From contig JBKECI010000028.1 of the NCBI GenBank assembly GCA_047974405.1, positions 1 to 64,000 of the forward strand: a stretch of DNA of 64,000 bases, in the 5' to 3' direction. The notes beneath the pieces are model-generated. The model searched no databases, had not been told where the DNA came from, and worked only from the letters and a program-made list of their open reading frames with translations. Positions 26,050-34,371 of the stretch are shown one piece after another. The translations under genes and the position numbers were made by a program. The DNA comes from UPXZ01 sp047974405. Its GTDB lineage: Bacteria > Bacteroidota > Bacteroidia > Bacteroidales > Paludibacteraceae. Each line of letters begins with the position of its first letter. Within the stretch, counting starts at the first letter, position 1.

Positions 26050-27177
26050 ATGAAAGTAATCATTGTAGGGACAGCGTATCCATACAGAGGCGGATTAGCA
26101 GCTTATAATGAGCGAATAGCCCGCGAATTTCAAAAACAGGGACACGATGTGGAAATTTATACCTTTTCTTTACAATACCCTTCATTTTTGTTTCCGGGTA
26201 AAACGCAATATTCTTCCGAACCTGCTCCCAACGATTTGAAAATATACAGAAAAGTAAATTCTGTAAATCCACTAAATTGGCGTTTGGTAGGAAAAGATAT
26301 AGTAAAAAAGCATCCAGATTTGATACTTATCAAATTTTGGCTCCCCTTTATGTCGCCGGCTTTGGGGACCATCGCACGCTTTGCCCGCAAAAGTAAGAAA
26401 GCAAAAGTAATTTCTATTTTGGATAATATTATCCCACACGAAAAACGTATTGCCGACAAAGTACTCGCAGCCTACTTTGTGAAATCTGTTGACGGATTTG
26501 TGGCTATGTCCAAGTCGGTATTGAGCGAAGTGGAACTTTTTGACAAGCAAAAACCCAAAGCCTTTTGTCCACATCCTTTGTATGACAATTTTGGGGAAAT
26601 TGTTACCCGCGAAGAAGCTATCCGTACACTTAAATTGGATGAAGGAACACGATATATGCTTTTTTTTGGGTTTATTCGCGACTACAAAGGGCTTGATTTG
26701 CTACTGAAAGGATATGCCGATTCGCGTTTTAGAAAAATGAATGTAAAACTGCTGGTTGCCGGCGAATTTTATAACAATTCGGAGCAATATTTTGAACTCG
26801 AAAAAGAGTTGGGATTGCAAAATGAAGTGGTTTGGAAAAGCGATTTTATTCCAGACAGTGAAGTGAAATATTACTTTAGCGCCGCCGATATTATTGTTCA
26901 GCCTTACAAATCGGCAACTCAAAGCGGTGTAACCCAAATCGCATACCACTTTGAGAAACCAATGCTGGTAACAGACGTTGGCGGACTCTCTGAAATAATA
27001 CCAGACGGAAAAGTGGGATACGTTACTCAACCCGATGAAAAAGAAATAGCAAACGCACTTGTAGATTTTTTTCAAAAGGAGAAACAACGTACCTTTGATA
27101 AATATATCCGAATCGAAAAAGAAAAATATTCATGGAGCAGGATGACTGAAACCATCGAATTATTGATGAAAAAATAA
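26050..27177 (+). CDS. Glycosyltransferase, GT4-like
   Basis: A 375-aa GT-B fold glycosyltransferase. The N-terminal YPYRGGLAAYNERIA (about 10-24) is the usual glycine-rich acceptor loop. The C-terminal half has the GFIRDYKGLDLLLKGY segment near 210 and the nucleotide-sugar binding region QPYKSATQSGVTQIAY near 289-304, with the spaced-glutamate region replaced by S/G residues. It is first in a five-gene run with the GDP-heptose genes, 12 bases before hddA. By context it may transfer heptose, or the sugar next to it, to a surface glycan; that is inference. Confidence 0.88.
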   Translation: MKVIIVGTAYPYRGGLAAYNERIAREFQKQGHDVEIYTFSLQYPSFLFPGKTQYSSEPAPNDLKIYRKVNSVNPLNWRLVGKDIVKKHPDLILIKFWLPFMSPALGTIARFARKSKKAKVISILDNIIPHEKRIADKVLAAYFVKSVDGFVAMSKSVLSEVELFDKQKPKAFCPHPLYDNFGEIVTREEAIRTLKLDEGTRYMLFFGFIRDYKGLDLLLKGYADSRFRKMNVKLLVAGEFYNNSEQYFELEKELGLQNEVVWKSDFIPDSEVKYYFSAADIIVQPYKSATQSGVTQIAYHFEKPMLVTDVGGLSEIIPDGKVGYVTQPDEKEIANALVDFFQKEKQRTFDKYIRIEKEKYSWSRMTETIELLMKK

Positions 27178-27189
27178 AATAAAATATAG

Positions 27190-28215
27190 ATGATAATACG
27201 CAGCAAAGCTCCTTTGCGCCTGGGTTTGGCGGGAGGTGGAACAGACGTTTCGCCTTACTCCGATTTGTATGGAGGCGCAATTTTAAACGCCTCTATCAAT
27301 ATGTATGCCTACACCTCTATCGAACCTACCGATGACGGGAAAATCGGTTTTTCATTACCCGATTTTCAAGCAAATGAGGAAATTGACTCAATATCTGAGA
27401 TACCAGCCGAAGGTGTTTTTGTGCTTCACAAAGGTGTTTACAACCGCATTGTTAAAGATTTTAACGACAGTAAACCTCTTTCTTTCAGAATATCATCGCA
27501 TGTTGATGCTCCTGCCGGATCGGGTTTGGGTACCTCGTCCACTCTGGTGGTGTCCATTGTTGGAGCATTTGTCGAATGGCTCAAACTGCCGCTTGGCGAA
27601 TACGATATTGCACAACTTGCATATAAAATAGAACGCTTTGACTTGAAAATGGCAGGTGGCAAACAAGACCAATATGCGGCAACTTTCGGAGGAATAAACT
27701 TTATGGAGTTTTATGCCGGCGATAAAGTTATAGTAAATCCTCTCCGCGTACGTCAGCGTTTTCAAGACGAACTGGCACATAACTTAGTGCTTTATTACAC
27801 AAAAATCAGTCGAAAATCGGCCGAAATTATCGAAAGACAAACCAAAAACGTAAAAAAGAAAAACGAAACTTCCATTGAAGCAATGCACAAACTGAAAGAA
27901 CAATCGGTTTGGATGAAAGAAGCCATTCTCAAAGGCGAAATAGACGAGATGGGACCTATTCTTGATTTTGGATGGCAATATAAAAAGCGAATGACCAAAG
28001 GGATTACCAATTTATTTCTAGACGAAGTTTATGATTCGGCTTTAGCTGCAGGAGCAACAGGAGGAAAGGTTTCGGGTGCCGGAGGTGGAGGTTTTATGAC
28101 CTTTTATTGCCCCGGTATTTCACGATATGAGGTGGAAAAAGCACTCCAAAAATTTGGCGGAAACGTAAAACGTTATGAATTTACCAACGAAGGATTGAAA
28201 ACATGGACAATGTAA
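27190..28215 (+). CDS. hddA: D-glycero-alpha-D-manno-heptose 7-phosphate kinase
   Basis: A 341-aa GHMP-family kinase. The N-terminal SKAPLRLGLAGGGTDVSPY (about 4-22) and the ATP loop APAGSGLGTSS (about 107-117) are the family motifs, with GATGGKVSGAGGGGF near 285 as the third. The AGGGTD start is typical of HddA rather than galactokinase or homoserine kinase. It phosphorylates heptose-7-phosphate at C1 to the alpha 1,7-bisphosphate. Its neighbours GmhA, HddC and GmhB supply the steps before and after, which strongly supports the call. Confidence 0.92.
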   Translation: MIIRSKAPLRLGLAGGGTDVSPYSDLYGGAILNASINMYAYTSIEPTDDGKIGFSLPDFQANEEIDSISEIPAEGVFVLHKGVYNRIVKDFNDSKPLSFRISSHVDAPAGSGLGTSSTLVVSIVGAFVEWLKLPLGEYDIAQLAYKIERFDLKMAGGKQDQYAATFGGINFMEFYAGDKVIVNPLRVRQRFQDELAHNLVLYYTKISRKSAEIIERQTKNVKKKNETSIEAMHKLKEQSVWMKEAILKGEIDEMGPILDFGWQYKKRMTKGITNLFLDEVYDSALAAGATGGKVSGAGGGGFMTFYCPGISRYEVEKALQKFGGNVKRYEFTNEGLKTWTM

Positions 28216-28321
28216 GTATAGTTATAAAAATTTAAGTGATAAGTTTTGTTATTAGGTAATCTGAATATACTAAATTAGTTATTTTCTATAACTTAACTTT
28301 CAAAATAAAGGATGAAAAAAT

Positions 28322-28915
28322 ATGTTGATAGAAGACAGAATAAAATCGAGTATTGATGTAAAGGAGAAAATGCTCGTAGACAAGACGTTGCTTTCAAAAA
28401 TAGAAGAGGTATCCAGTATCTTGATAGATGCATTTCGGGATGGTCGTAAAGTTTTGTTTTGCGGAAATGGAGGCAGTGCCGCCGATGCTCAACATTTAGC
28501 GGCAGAGCTTTCAGGGCGCTTTTATTTCGACCGCGCGCCGCTCCCCGCCGAAGCCTTGCACGTAAACACATCCTATCTCACGGCCGTTGCCAACGACTAC
28601 GGATACGACAAGGTTTTTTCCAGAATGATTCAGGGTTCCGGTTTCGAAGGAGATGTACTCATTGGTCTATCCACATCGGGAAACTCCGATAATATATTGA
28701 AAGCTTTTGAAGAGGCGAAAAAGAATAAGATGAAAACCGTTGCGCTGACCGGAAATACAGGAGGGAAAATGAAAGATATAGTAAATATCTTGCTAAATGT
28801 CCCGTCTGACGATACTCCGCGCATTCAAGAAGCGCACATTTTGTTAGGACATATTATTTGCGAAATAGTAGAAGCGAAAATGTTTGGAAAACTCAAGATA
28901 GATAAACAACAATAA
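28322..28915 (+). CDS. gmhA: Sedoheptulose-7-phosphate isomerase
   Basis: A 197-aa SIS-domain isomerase that makes D-glycero-D-manno-heptose 7-phosphate, the first step of the heptose pathway. CGNGGSAADAQHLAAEL near 44-60 and the SGRFYFDR segment match GmhA, and TSGNSDN near 119 is the sugar-phosphate loop. Length is typical (192-197 aa). It follows hddA after a 106-base gap. A purine-rich AAAGGATG run precedes the ATG; another ATG at 28311 is out of frame. Confidence 0.94.
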   Translation: MLIEDRIKSSIDVKEKMLVDKTLLSKIEEVSSILIDAFRDGRKVLFCGNGGSAADAQHLAAELSGRFYFDRAPLPAEALHVNTSYLTAVANDYGYDKVFSRMIQGSGFEGDVLIGLSTSGNSDNILKAFEEAKKNKMKTVALTGNTGGKMKDIVNILLNVPSDDTPRIQEAHILLGHIICEIVEAKMFGKLKIDKQQ

Positions 28916-28966
28916 GCCGGTCAGAAATTTCTATACTACCGGACACACATATTTTGCCAAAATAAG

Positions 28967-29674
28967 ATGAAAGAAGCCATTATACTTGCAGGAGGATTTG
29001 GAACACGTTTGAAATATATTGTAAGTGACGTTCCCAAGCCGATGGCTCCTGTAAACGGAGTCCCCTTCTTGTCACACCTTTTTCAAAAGCTCAGACAAGC
29101 CGGTGTGAAACGCATAATCCTTTCCACCGGTTATTTGCACGAAAAAATAGAATCTTTTTATGGAAATAAATTTGAGGATTTATCTCTGATTTATTCACAG
29201 GAAACGACTCCACTCGGGACAGGCGGAGCTATTTTACTCGCTCTGGGCAAAGCGATAGCAGATGATGTGTTGGTATTGAATGGCGATACGATGTTTGATA
29301 TTGATTTTGACCAATTTGGAAAATCTCATTCAGATAAAAAATCGATATTAACGGTAGCTTTGAGAGAGGTTGAAGATGCGGCCCGCTACGGTTCAGTTGT
29401 CATTGATGGTAGGGGGAAAATAGTCTCATTCAAAGAGAAGAGTCAAGCTGCGGGTAGAGGATTGATAAACGGAGGCATTTATCTCCTCAATAAAAAATGG
29501 TTTGAAAAATTGAACTTGCCGAAAAAATTTTCGTTTGAAAAAGAGGTGCTTGAAATAAAATATGCAGACAATGACTTTTATACCCAATCTTTCAACTCTT
29601 ACTTTATAGACATTGGAGTGCCGGAAGATTACGCAAGAGCCCAAAAGGAATTAAAACAACCGGAAAACAAATGA
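28967..29674 (+). CDS. hddC: D-glycero-alpha-D-manno-heptose 1-phosphate guanylyltransferase
   Basis: A 235-aa nucleotidyltransferase. LAGGFGTRLK (about 7-16) is the NTP-binding signature, VPKPMAPVNG follows, and LNGDTMFDID near 104-113 holds the metal-binding aspartate. It would join heptose-1-phosphate to GTP, giving GDP-heptose. Length equals HddC of Gram-positive S-layer systems (about 230 aa). The stop overlaps the gmhB start by 4 bases (ATGA), indicating translational coupling. Substrate is inferred from the cluster, since related enzymes also use mannose or glucose phosphates. Confidence 0.9.
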   Translation: MKEAIILAGGFGTRLKYIVSDVPKPMAPVNGVPFLSHLFQKLRQAGVKRIILSTGYLHEKIESFYGNKFEDLSLIYSQETTPLGTGGAILLALGKAIADDVLVLNGDTMFDIDFDQFGKSHSDKKSILTVALREVEDAARYGSVVIDGRGKIVSFKEKSQAAGRGLINGGIYLLNKKWFEKLNLPKKFSFEKEVLEIKYADNDFYTQSFNSYFIDIGVPEDYARAQKELKQPENK

Positions 29675-30222
29675 CCACATCCTTTTCGATAAATAATGAC
29701 AGTGCCTTGTTTCTTGATAGAGACGGAGTTATTAACCGTCAGATTGTAGATGGATATGTGGTTGGTGTTGAGGGTTTTAAATTCTTGCCCGGCGTATTGT
29801 CCGCATTAGCCCGTTTATCTAAAAAATTCAGATATATTTTTATTGTAACCAACCAACAGGGGGTTGGCAAAGGAATATTTTCGGAAAAAGACTTGGAAAA
29901 TATACATCAATTTATGACAAAAAAGATAGAAAAAAACAGTGGACGAATAGATAAAATATATGTTTGTACGGCATTGGAAAAAGAAAACAGCGAATACCGG
30001 AAACCCAATACCGGAATGGGGCGTTTAGCTCTTAACGATTTTCCACAAATAGATTTAAAAACCTCTATTATGGTAGGCGACTCGCTTACCGATTTGATTT
30101 TTGGCAGCAAACTGGGTATGAAAACGGTATATGTTACAAAAGGACAATCGTATAAAACCGAAATAGATATGTATGCCGATAGGATTTATACAAATTTGGC
30201 GGAATTTTCCAAAGATTTATAA
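29671..30222 (+). CDS. gmhB: Heptose 1,7-bisphosphate 7-phosphatase
   Basis: A 183-aa HAD-family phosphatase. FLDRDGVIN (Asp16 nucleophile, Asp18 acid) is the first motif, VTNQQGVGKG the second, and VGDSLTDL near 133 the last. It removes the C7 phosphate from heptose 1,7-bisphosphate. The region between CTA and RKPNTG is short and lacks the Cys/His zinc cluster seen in the E. coli enzyme. The Bacteroides thetaiotaomicron GmhB was reported to prefer the alpha anomer, consistent with this GDP-alpha-heptose cluster. It overlaps hddC by 4 bases. Confidence 0.92.
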   Translation: MTTSFSINNDSALFLDRDGVINRQIVDGYVVGVEGFKFLPGVLSALARLSKKFRYIFIVTNQQGVGKGIFSEKDLENIHQFMTKKIEKNSGRIDKIYVCTALEKENSEYRKPNTGMGRLALNDFPQIDLKTSIMVGDSLTDLIFGSKLGMKTVYVTKGQSYKTEIDMYADRIYTNLAEFSKDL

Positions 30223-30265
30223 CTGTTTGGTTGAAACGTAATAAAAGCGTATGACCTGATTTTTT

Positions 30266-30273
30266 TATTTTTG
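30266..30273 (+). promoter_or_regulatory. -7 promoter box for mutS
   Basis: TATTTTTG, 32 bases before the mutS ATG. Confidence 0.55.
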
Positions 30274-30305
30274 TCTATTTATCTACTAATTTTCTATAAA
30301 ATATT

Positions 30306-32915
30306 ATGAGTGAAATTGTTGAAACCCCGATGATGAAGCAATACAACGACATCAAAACGAAGCACCCCGATGCAGTGTTGCTTTTTCGTTGTGGCGACTT
30401 TTACGAAACTTACTCTTCCGATGCTGTGATTGCCGCAGATATTTTGGGTATCACGCTCACACGGCGTGCCAACGGCAAAGGCAAAACTATAGAAATGGCC
30501 GGATTTCCACATCACGCTTTGGATACATATTTGCCAAAGTTAGTTCGCGCCGGAAAACGCGTAGCAATTTGTGACCAGCTCGAAGACCCTAAATTGACAA
30601 AAAAAATAGTGAAACGAGGAGTTACAGAATTGGTAACTCCCGGAGTGTCGTATAGTGATACCACGCTTAACCATAAAGAAAATAACTTTCTTGCCAGTGT
30701 TTATATCAACAAAAGTCAGGTGGGAGTCTCCTTTTTAGATATATCTACCGGAGAATATCTGTTGGCTGAAGGAACAAACGAATACATAGACAAACTGTTG
30801 AATAGCTTTGCCCCTAAGGAGGTGCTTTATGACCGTACAAAAAAGAAAGACTTTGAAGGTTTTTTTGGGACTAAATTCTTTACCTATGCTTTAGAAGATT
30901 GGGTTTATACTCCTGATGCTGCGCAGGAACGGCTTTTAAAACATTTCGAAACAAAAAGCTTGAAAGGTTTTGGAGTACAAGGCTTGTCTAACGGGATTGT
31001 TGCCGCAGGAGCCATTCTACATTATTTAGACATTACGCACCACCAGCAAACCGGACATATAACACAACTGACTCGGATAGAAGAAGACAAATATGTGTGG
31101 CTCGATAAATTTACCGTCAGAAATCTTGAATTATACTCTGCCATGAATGAGGGGGGAAGGTCGCTGGTAGATGTTATAGACCGCACCCTCAGCCCGATGG
31201 GGGGAAGATTGATGAAACGCTGGGTGGCGTTTCCGCTAAAAGATGTAAAACCAATAACAGAACGTCAAAATGTGGTGGAATATTTTTTCAAAAATCCCCC
31301 ATTGAGACAATTGCTCGTTAAAAACATAACACTCATTGGCGATTTGGAGCGTGTCATATCAAAAGTTGCCGTAGGACGTGTCAATCCTCGCGAAGTGGTA
31401 CAACTAAAAGTTGCCCTCAATGCCATTGAACCGATAAAAACAGAGTGCTTGCAAACCGATAACGAGGCCTTGAAAACCATAGCCGAACAATTGAACCCTT
31501 GCAAAATTATTGCAGAAAAAATAGAAAGAGAGATTCGGAACGATCCGCCCGTACTGCTAAACAAAGGAGATATTGTACACACCGGTGTAGATGCTGAATT
31601 GGACGAATTGAGAAAATTGGCACGCTCTGGCAAAAATAACCTGATAGAAATACAGCAGAGAGAAAGCGAAAAAACCGGAATAACATCGTTAAAAATTGCT
31701 TACAACAATGTATTTGGGTATTATATAGAGGTACGAAACACCCATAAAGACAAAGTACCCGACACTTGGATTCGCAAACAAACACTTGTCAATGCCGAGC
31801 GATACATCACTCAAGAATTAAAAGACTATGAAGAAAAAATACTGGGCGCCGAAGAAAAAATACAAACTATCGAAAACCGGATATTTAATGATCTGATAGT
31901 TACACTTTCCGAATACGTTTCTGTTATACAGCTAAATTCCAATTTAATAGCAAAATTAGATTGTCTTCTTTCATTTACCAAAATATCGGAAGAAAACAAA
32001 TACATCAAGCCTGAAGTAACTAATACCCGAGAAATAGAGATAAAACAAGGAAGACACCCGGTCATCGAAAAGCAACTTCCCGTAGGAGAGAGTTACATTG
32101 CAAACGATGTGTTTTTGGATGATAAAACCCAGCAAATTATGATGATTACGGGACCAAATATGTCGGGGAAGTCAGCTCTGTTGAGACAAACGGCACTGAT
32201 TACCTTAATGGCGCAAATCGGATGTTTTGTGCCGGTACAAAGCGCCAAGATAGGGGTGGTGGATAAAATATTTACCCGTGTTGGAGCCAGTGACAATATC
32301 TCGCTGGGCGAAAGCACCTTTATGGTTGAAATGAACGAAGCCGCCAGTATCCTCAACAATCTCTCCGACCGAAGTTTGGTACTGTTTGACGAGCTTGGTA
32401 GAGGAACAAGCACCTACGACGGCATTTCGATAGCTTGGGCAATTGTAGAATATATCCATGAGCATCCGAATAAAAAAGCTAAAACACTTTTTGCTACGCA
32501 CTATCACGAACTGAATGAGATGGAAAACTCCTTTTTACGTGTAAAAAACTTTAACGTTTCGGTAAGCGAAATGGAGACAAAAGTTATTTTTTTGAGAAAA
32601 CTTGAGCGAGGCGGTAGCGAACACAGTTTTGGGATTCATGTGGCAAAAATGGCAGGGATGCCTCAGAGCATCGTCAAGCGTTCAAACGAAATACTCAAAG
32701 AACTTGAATCCGACAATCGTCAAAATGGTATAGCAAAACCGGTTGGAGAAATAGCAACACAGCGTGAAGGGTACCAGCTAAGTTTCTTTCAATTGGACGA
32801 CCCCATACTAGAGCAAATTAGAGATGAAATAAAAGACCTGAACGTAAATAACTTAACTCCAATCGATGCGCTCAATAAACTGAACGAGATAAAAAGAATA
32901 ATTACCGGAAAATGA
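30306..32915 (+). CDS. mutS: DNA mismatch repair protein MutS
   Basis: An 869-aa MutS1 protein that recognises mismatches and starts repair. The mismatch-reading Phe-x-Glu is in CGDFYETY (about 30-37). The C-terminal ATPase has Walker A TGPNMSGKSALLRQ near 616, the Walker B region LVLFDELGRGTSTYDG near 693, and LFATHYHEL near 732. A final helix-turn-helix dimerisation region is present. Full length and intact. mutL is not in the window. Confidence 0.97.
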   Translation: MSEIVETPMMKQYNDIKTKHPDAVLLFRCGDFYETYSSDAVIAADILGITLTRRANGKGKTIEMAGFPHHALDTYLPKLVRAGKRVAICDQLEDPKLTKKIVKRGVTELVTPGVSYSDTTLNHKENNFLASVYINKSQVGVSFLDISTGEYLLAEGTNEYIDKLLNSFAPKEVLYDRTKKKDFEGFFGTKFFTYALEDWVYTPDAAQERLLKHFETKSLKGFGVQGLSNGIVAAGAILHYLDITHHQQTGHITQLTRIEEDKYVWLDKFTVRNLELYSAMNEGGRSLVDVIDRTLSPMGGRLMKRWVAFPLKDVKPITERQNVVEYFFKNPPLRQLLVKNITLIGDLERVISKVAVGRVNPREVVQLKVALNAIEPIKTECLQTDNEALKTIAEQLNPCKIIAEKIEREIRNDPPVLLNKGDIVHTGVDAELDELRKLARSGKNNLIEIQQRESEKTGITSLKIAYNNVFGYYIEVRNTHKDKVPDTWIRKQTLVNAERYITQELKDYEEKILGAEEKIQTIENRIFNDLIVTLSEYVSVIQLNSNLIAKLDCLLSFTKISEENKYIKPEVTNTREIEIKQGRHPVIEKQLPVGESYIANDVFLDDKTQQIMMITGPNMSGKSALLRQTALITLMAQIGCFVPVQSAKIGVVDKIFTRVGASDNISLGESTFMVEMNEAASILNNLSDRSLVLFDELGRGTSTYDGISIAWAIVEYIHEHPNKKAKTLFATHYHELNEMENSFLRVKNFNVSVSEMETKVIFLRKLERGGSEHSFGIHVAKMAGMPQSIVKRSNEILKELESDNRQNGIAKPVGEIATQREGYQLSFFQLDDPILEQIRDEIKDLNVNNLTPIDALNKLNEIKRIITGK

Positions 32916-32976
32916 CAGAACGATATTTTCATTTTCCCTTCAATATCTGATTTTTCGGAAAAAGAAAAATTATTCT

Positions 32977-32984
32977 TATCTTTG
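32977..32984 (+). promoter_or_regulatory. -7 promoter box for tRNA-Arg(CCG)
   Basis: TATCTTTG, 14 bases before the tRNA. The -33 region is only a weak match. Confidence 0.55.
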
Positions 32985-32998
32985 CAGGCAAATAATCA

Positions 32999-33072
32999 GG
33001 CTCCGTAGTTCAGCTGTATAGAACGTCAGATTCCGGTTCTGAAGGTCGTGGGTTAGAATCCCGCCGGGGTCA
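32999..33072 (+). tRNA. tRNA-Arg (anticodon CCG), atypical tertiary pair
   Basis: A 74-nt cloverleaf: acceptor GGCTCCG with CGGGGTC (two G-U wobbles), anticodon stem TCAGA/TCTGA, loop TTCCGGT with CCG, T stem GTGGG/CCCGC, discriminator A. The D loop reads AGCTGTATA where AGCTGGATA is usual, and the T loop reads TTAGAAT where TTCGAAT is usual. Position 19 is therefore U and position 56 is A in place of the nearly invariant G19 and C56. Function seems likely, given the intact stems and promoter. Confidence 0.9.
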
Positions 33073-33107
33073 CTAAGTAGAAGGTCATTTAGCGACAATC
33101 CAAAGAC

Positions 33108-33140
33108 AAACCATTCTAAATCATTGATTTGGGGTGGTTT
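33108..33140 (+). terminator. Terminator after tRNA-Arg(CCG)
   Basis: AAACCATTC (33108-33116) pairs with GGGTGGTTT (33132-33140) with G-U wobbles, followed by a long T-rich run. Confidence 0.65.
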
Positions 33141-33265
33141 TTTCTTTTTTTTCTTGAAAAATTAGATAACGATTTGTTGCATTACTACACTGATTGGCAG
33201 TACTTTGTCTGCTTTACTTTCATAGATAACAATTATTTTTAACCCATAAATTTTTATTTAAAAAG

Positions 33266-33296
33266 GAAAGGTTACCTTTTGATAAGGCAACCTTTC
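33266..33296 (-). terminator. Terminator after the 57-aa gene
   Basis: On the minus strand a 13-bp stem with one G-U wobble (core GAAAGGTT/AACCTTTC) and a 5-base loop, followed by CTTTTT. It begins 3 bases after the stop codon of the small gene. Confidence 0.82.
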
Positions 33297-33298
33297 TC

Positions 33299-33472
33299 TT
33301 AATTTAGATAATAATCTACAAAAATATCTTCAGGAACTTTCTCCACCCGATACGATGCAGCAAATTGTAATATCTTGCTAATTGTTTTATCGCTCGGAAT
33401 CATTTTTTTTTGCTTTTGTTCAATTTTTTTTTTGTGTGGAGAATTTGAATACAAAGTAGAGTTTTTTCTCAT
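33299..33472 (-). CDS. Small protein of 57 aa downstream of the ECF sigma gene
   Basis: An open frame that starts MRKNSTLYSNS, passes a lysine-rich stretch (HKKKIEQKQKK) and ends in a compact segment MIPSDKTISKILQFAASYRV, then EKVPEDIFVDYYLN. The last 35 residues look like a folded coding segment with an amphipathic helix, and the gene ends directly before a strong terminator. It begins 73 bases after the sigma gene on the same strand, so the two are probably co-transcribed. An internal Met at about residue 24 is a possible alternative start. I do not know a function. Confidence 0.65.
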   Translation of the reverse strand: MRKNSTLYSNSPHKKKIEQKQKKMIPSDKTISKILQFAASYRVEKVPEDIFVDYYLN

Positions 33473-33545
33473 AAGCCAACCTGTTTTCTATAATGATTTT
33501 TTAATAAAACGTTCGCTTATAATTTATATTATATTTTTCTAAAAA

Positions 33546-34139
33546 TTATTTTATTTCTAAATAAATATTATGTTCATCTGCAATTTTTCTTATATTCAGA
33601 AGGGCATAGCGCATACGCCCCAGAGCCGTGTTGATGCTTACATCGGTACGCTCTGCAATCTCTTTAAAACTCAAATCTTCAAAAAAACGCATTTTTACCA
33701 CCTCCTGTTGCGATGGAGGTAAAAACTTGATTAGCCGAACCACATCGGTCAGCACCTGTTCGTTAAACATAGTATCTTCAATGCTTTTTTCCGAAAGTTT
33801 GGCATTGGCATATACATCGTATTCTACGCTGTCAGCCGAAAATGTATTTTCGTTTTTTTCACGGCGAAAGTGGTCTATAATCAAGTTGTGGGCAATGCGA
33901 TTGACCCAAGCCAAAAAACGCCCCGATTCCACATACCGTCCCTGCTGAATGGTAGTGATGGCTTTAATAAATGTGTCTTGAAAAATATCTTCGGTAAGTT
34001 TGTGATTGTGTACTATCAAAAAGATGTACGTGTACACCTTTGATTTATAGCGAGATAGTAATACTTCAAATGCCGAATTATTGCCGTTTTCATACAACTT
34101 TACCAGTTTTTCGTCTGATAGCTGACATAGATTTTCCAT
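33546..34139 (-). CDS. ECF-type RNA polymerase sigma factor
   Basis: A 197-aa sigma-70 family protein with only regions 2 and 4. Region 2 covers about 22-92, with LTEDIFQDTFIKAI and the promoter-melting FLAWVNRIAHNLIIDHFRR. Region 4 covers about 135-190 and has LPPSQQEVVKMRFFEDLSFKEI, then the recognition helix INTALGRMRYAL. No anti-sigma factor gene (no membrane protein with a FecR or zinc motif) is beside it; the next gene is the 57-aa ORF. The promoter upstream is a perfect housekeeping one, so expression is not obviously self-controlled. Confidence 0.95.
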   Translation of the reverse strand: MENLCQLSDEKLVKLYENGNNSAFEVLLSRYKSKVYTYIFLIVHNHKLTEDIFQDTFIKAITTIQQGRYVESGRFLAWVNRIAHNLIIDHFRREKNENTFSADSVEYDVYANAKLSEKSIEDTMFNEQVLTDVVRLIKFLPPSQQEVVKMRFFEDLSFKEIAERTDVSINTALGRMRYALLNIRKIADEHNIYLEIK

Positions 34140-34236
34140 TACTTTACAGGATTGATTAGTTTTATATAGTAATGTTGGGCAATAGGCAAAGAGTGTTATA
34201 AATTTTAATAATGTTTGACTTCAATTGTTTTGTGGG

Positions 34237-34267
34237 CAAATTTACACAATACTTTTAACAATGCAAA
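34237..34267 (-). promoter_or_regulatory. Promoter of the ECF sigma gene
   Basis: On the minus strand TTTG (34264-34267) and TAAATTTG (34237-34244) are separated by 19 bases. The leader would be about 90 nt. Confidence 0.82.
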
Positions 34268-34311
34268 TATTTGATAACAAAACGATGTTAAAAAAAAGGA
34301 AAGGTAAACAA

Positions 34312-34371
34312 TTACTCACAATACCAATCAATTGTATCAGAAATCGCATCAAAAATTGTGCCGAGAATCAT
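34312..34371 (-). CDS. Possible 19-aa peptide coupled to the RlmI-like gene
   Basis: A tiny frame, MILGTIFDAISDTIDWYCE, whose ATG overlaps the stop codon of the RlmI-like gene (ATGA). The spacing of I2, L3, I6, F7, I10 and I14 would give an amphipathic helix. No second line of evidence exists, and frames this short arise by chance often. Confidence 0.25.
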   Translation of the reverse strand: MILGTIFDAISDTIDWYCE

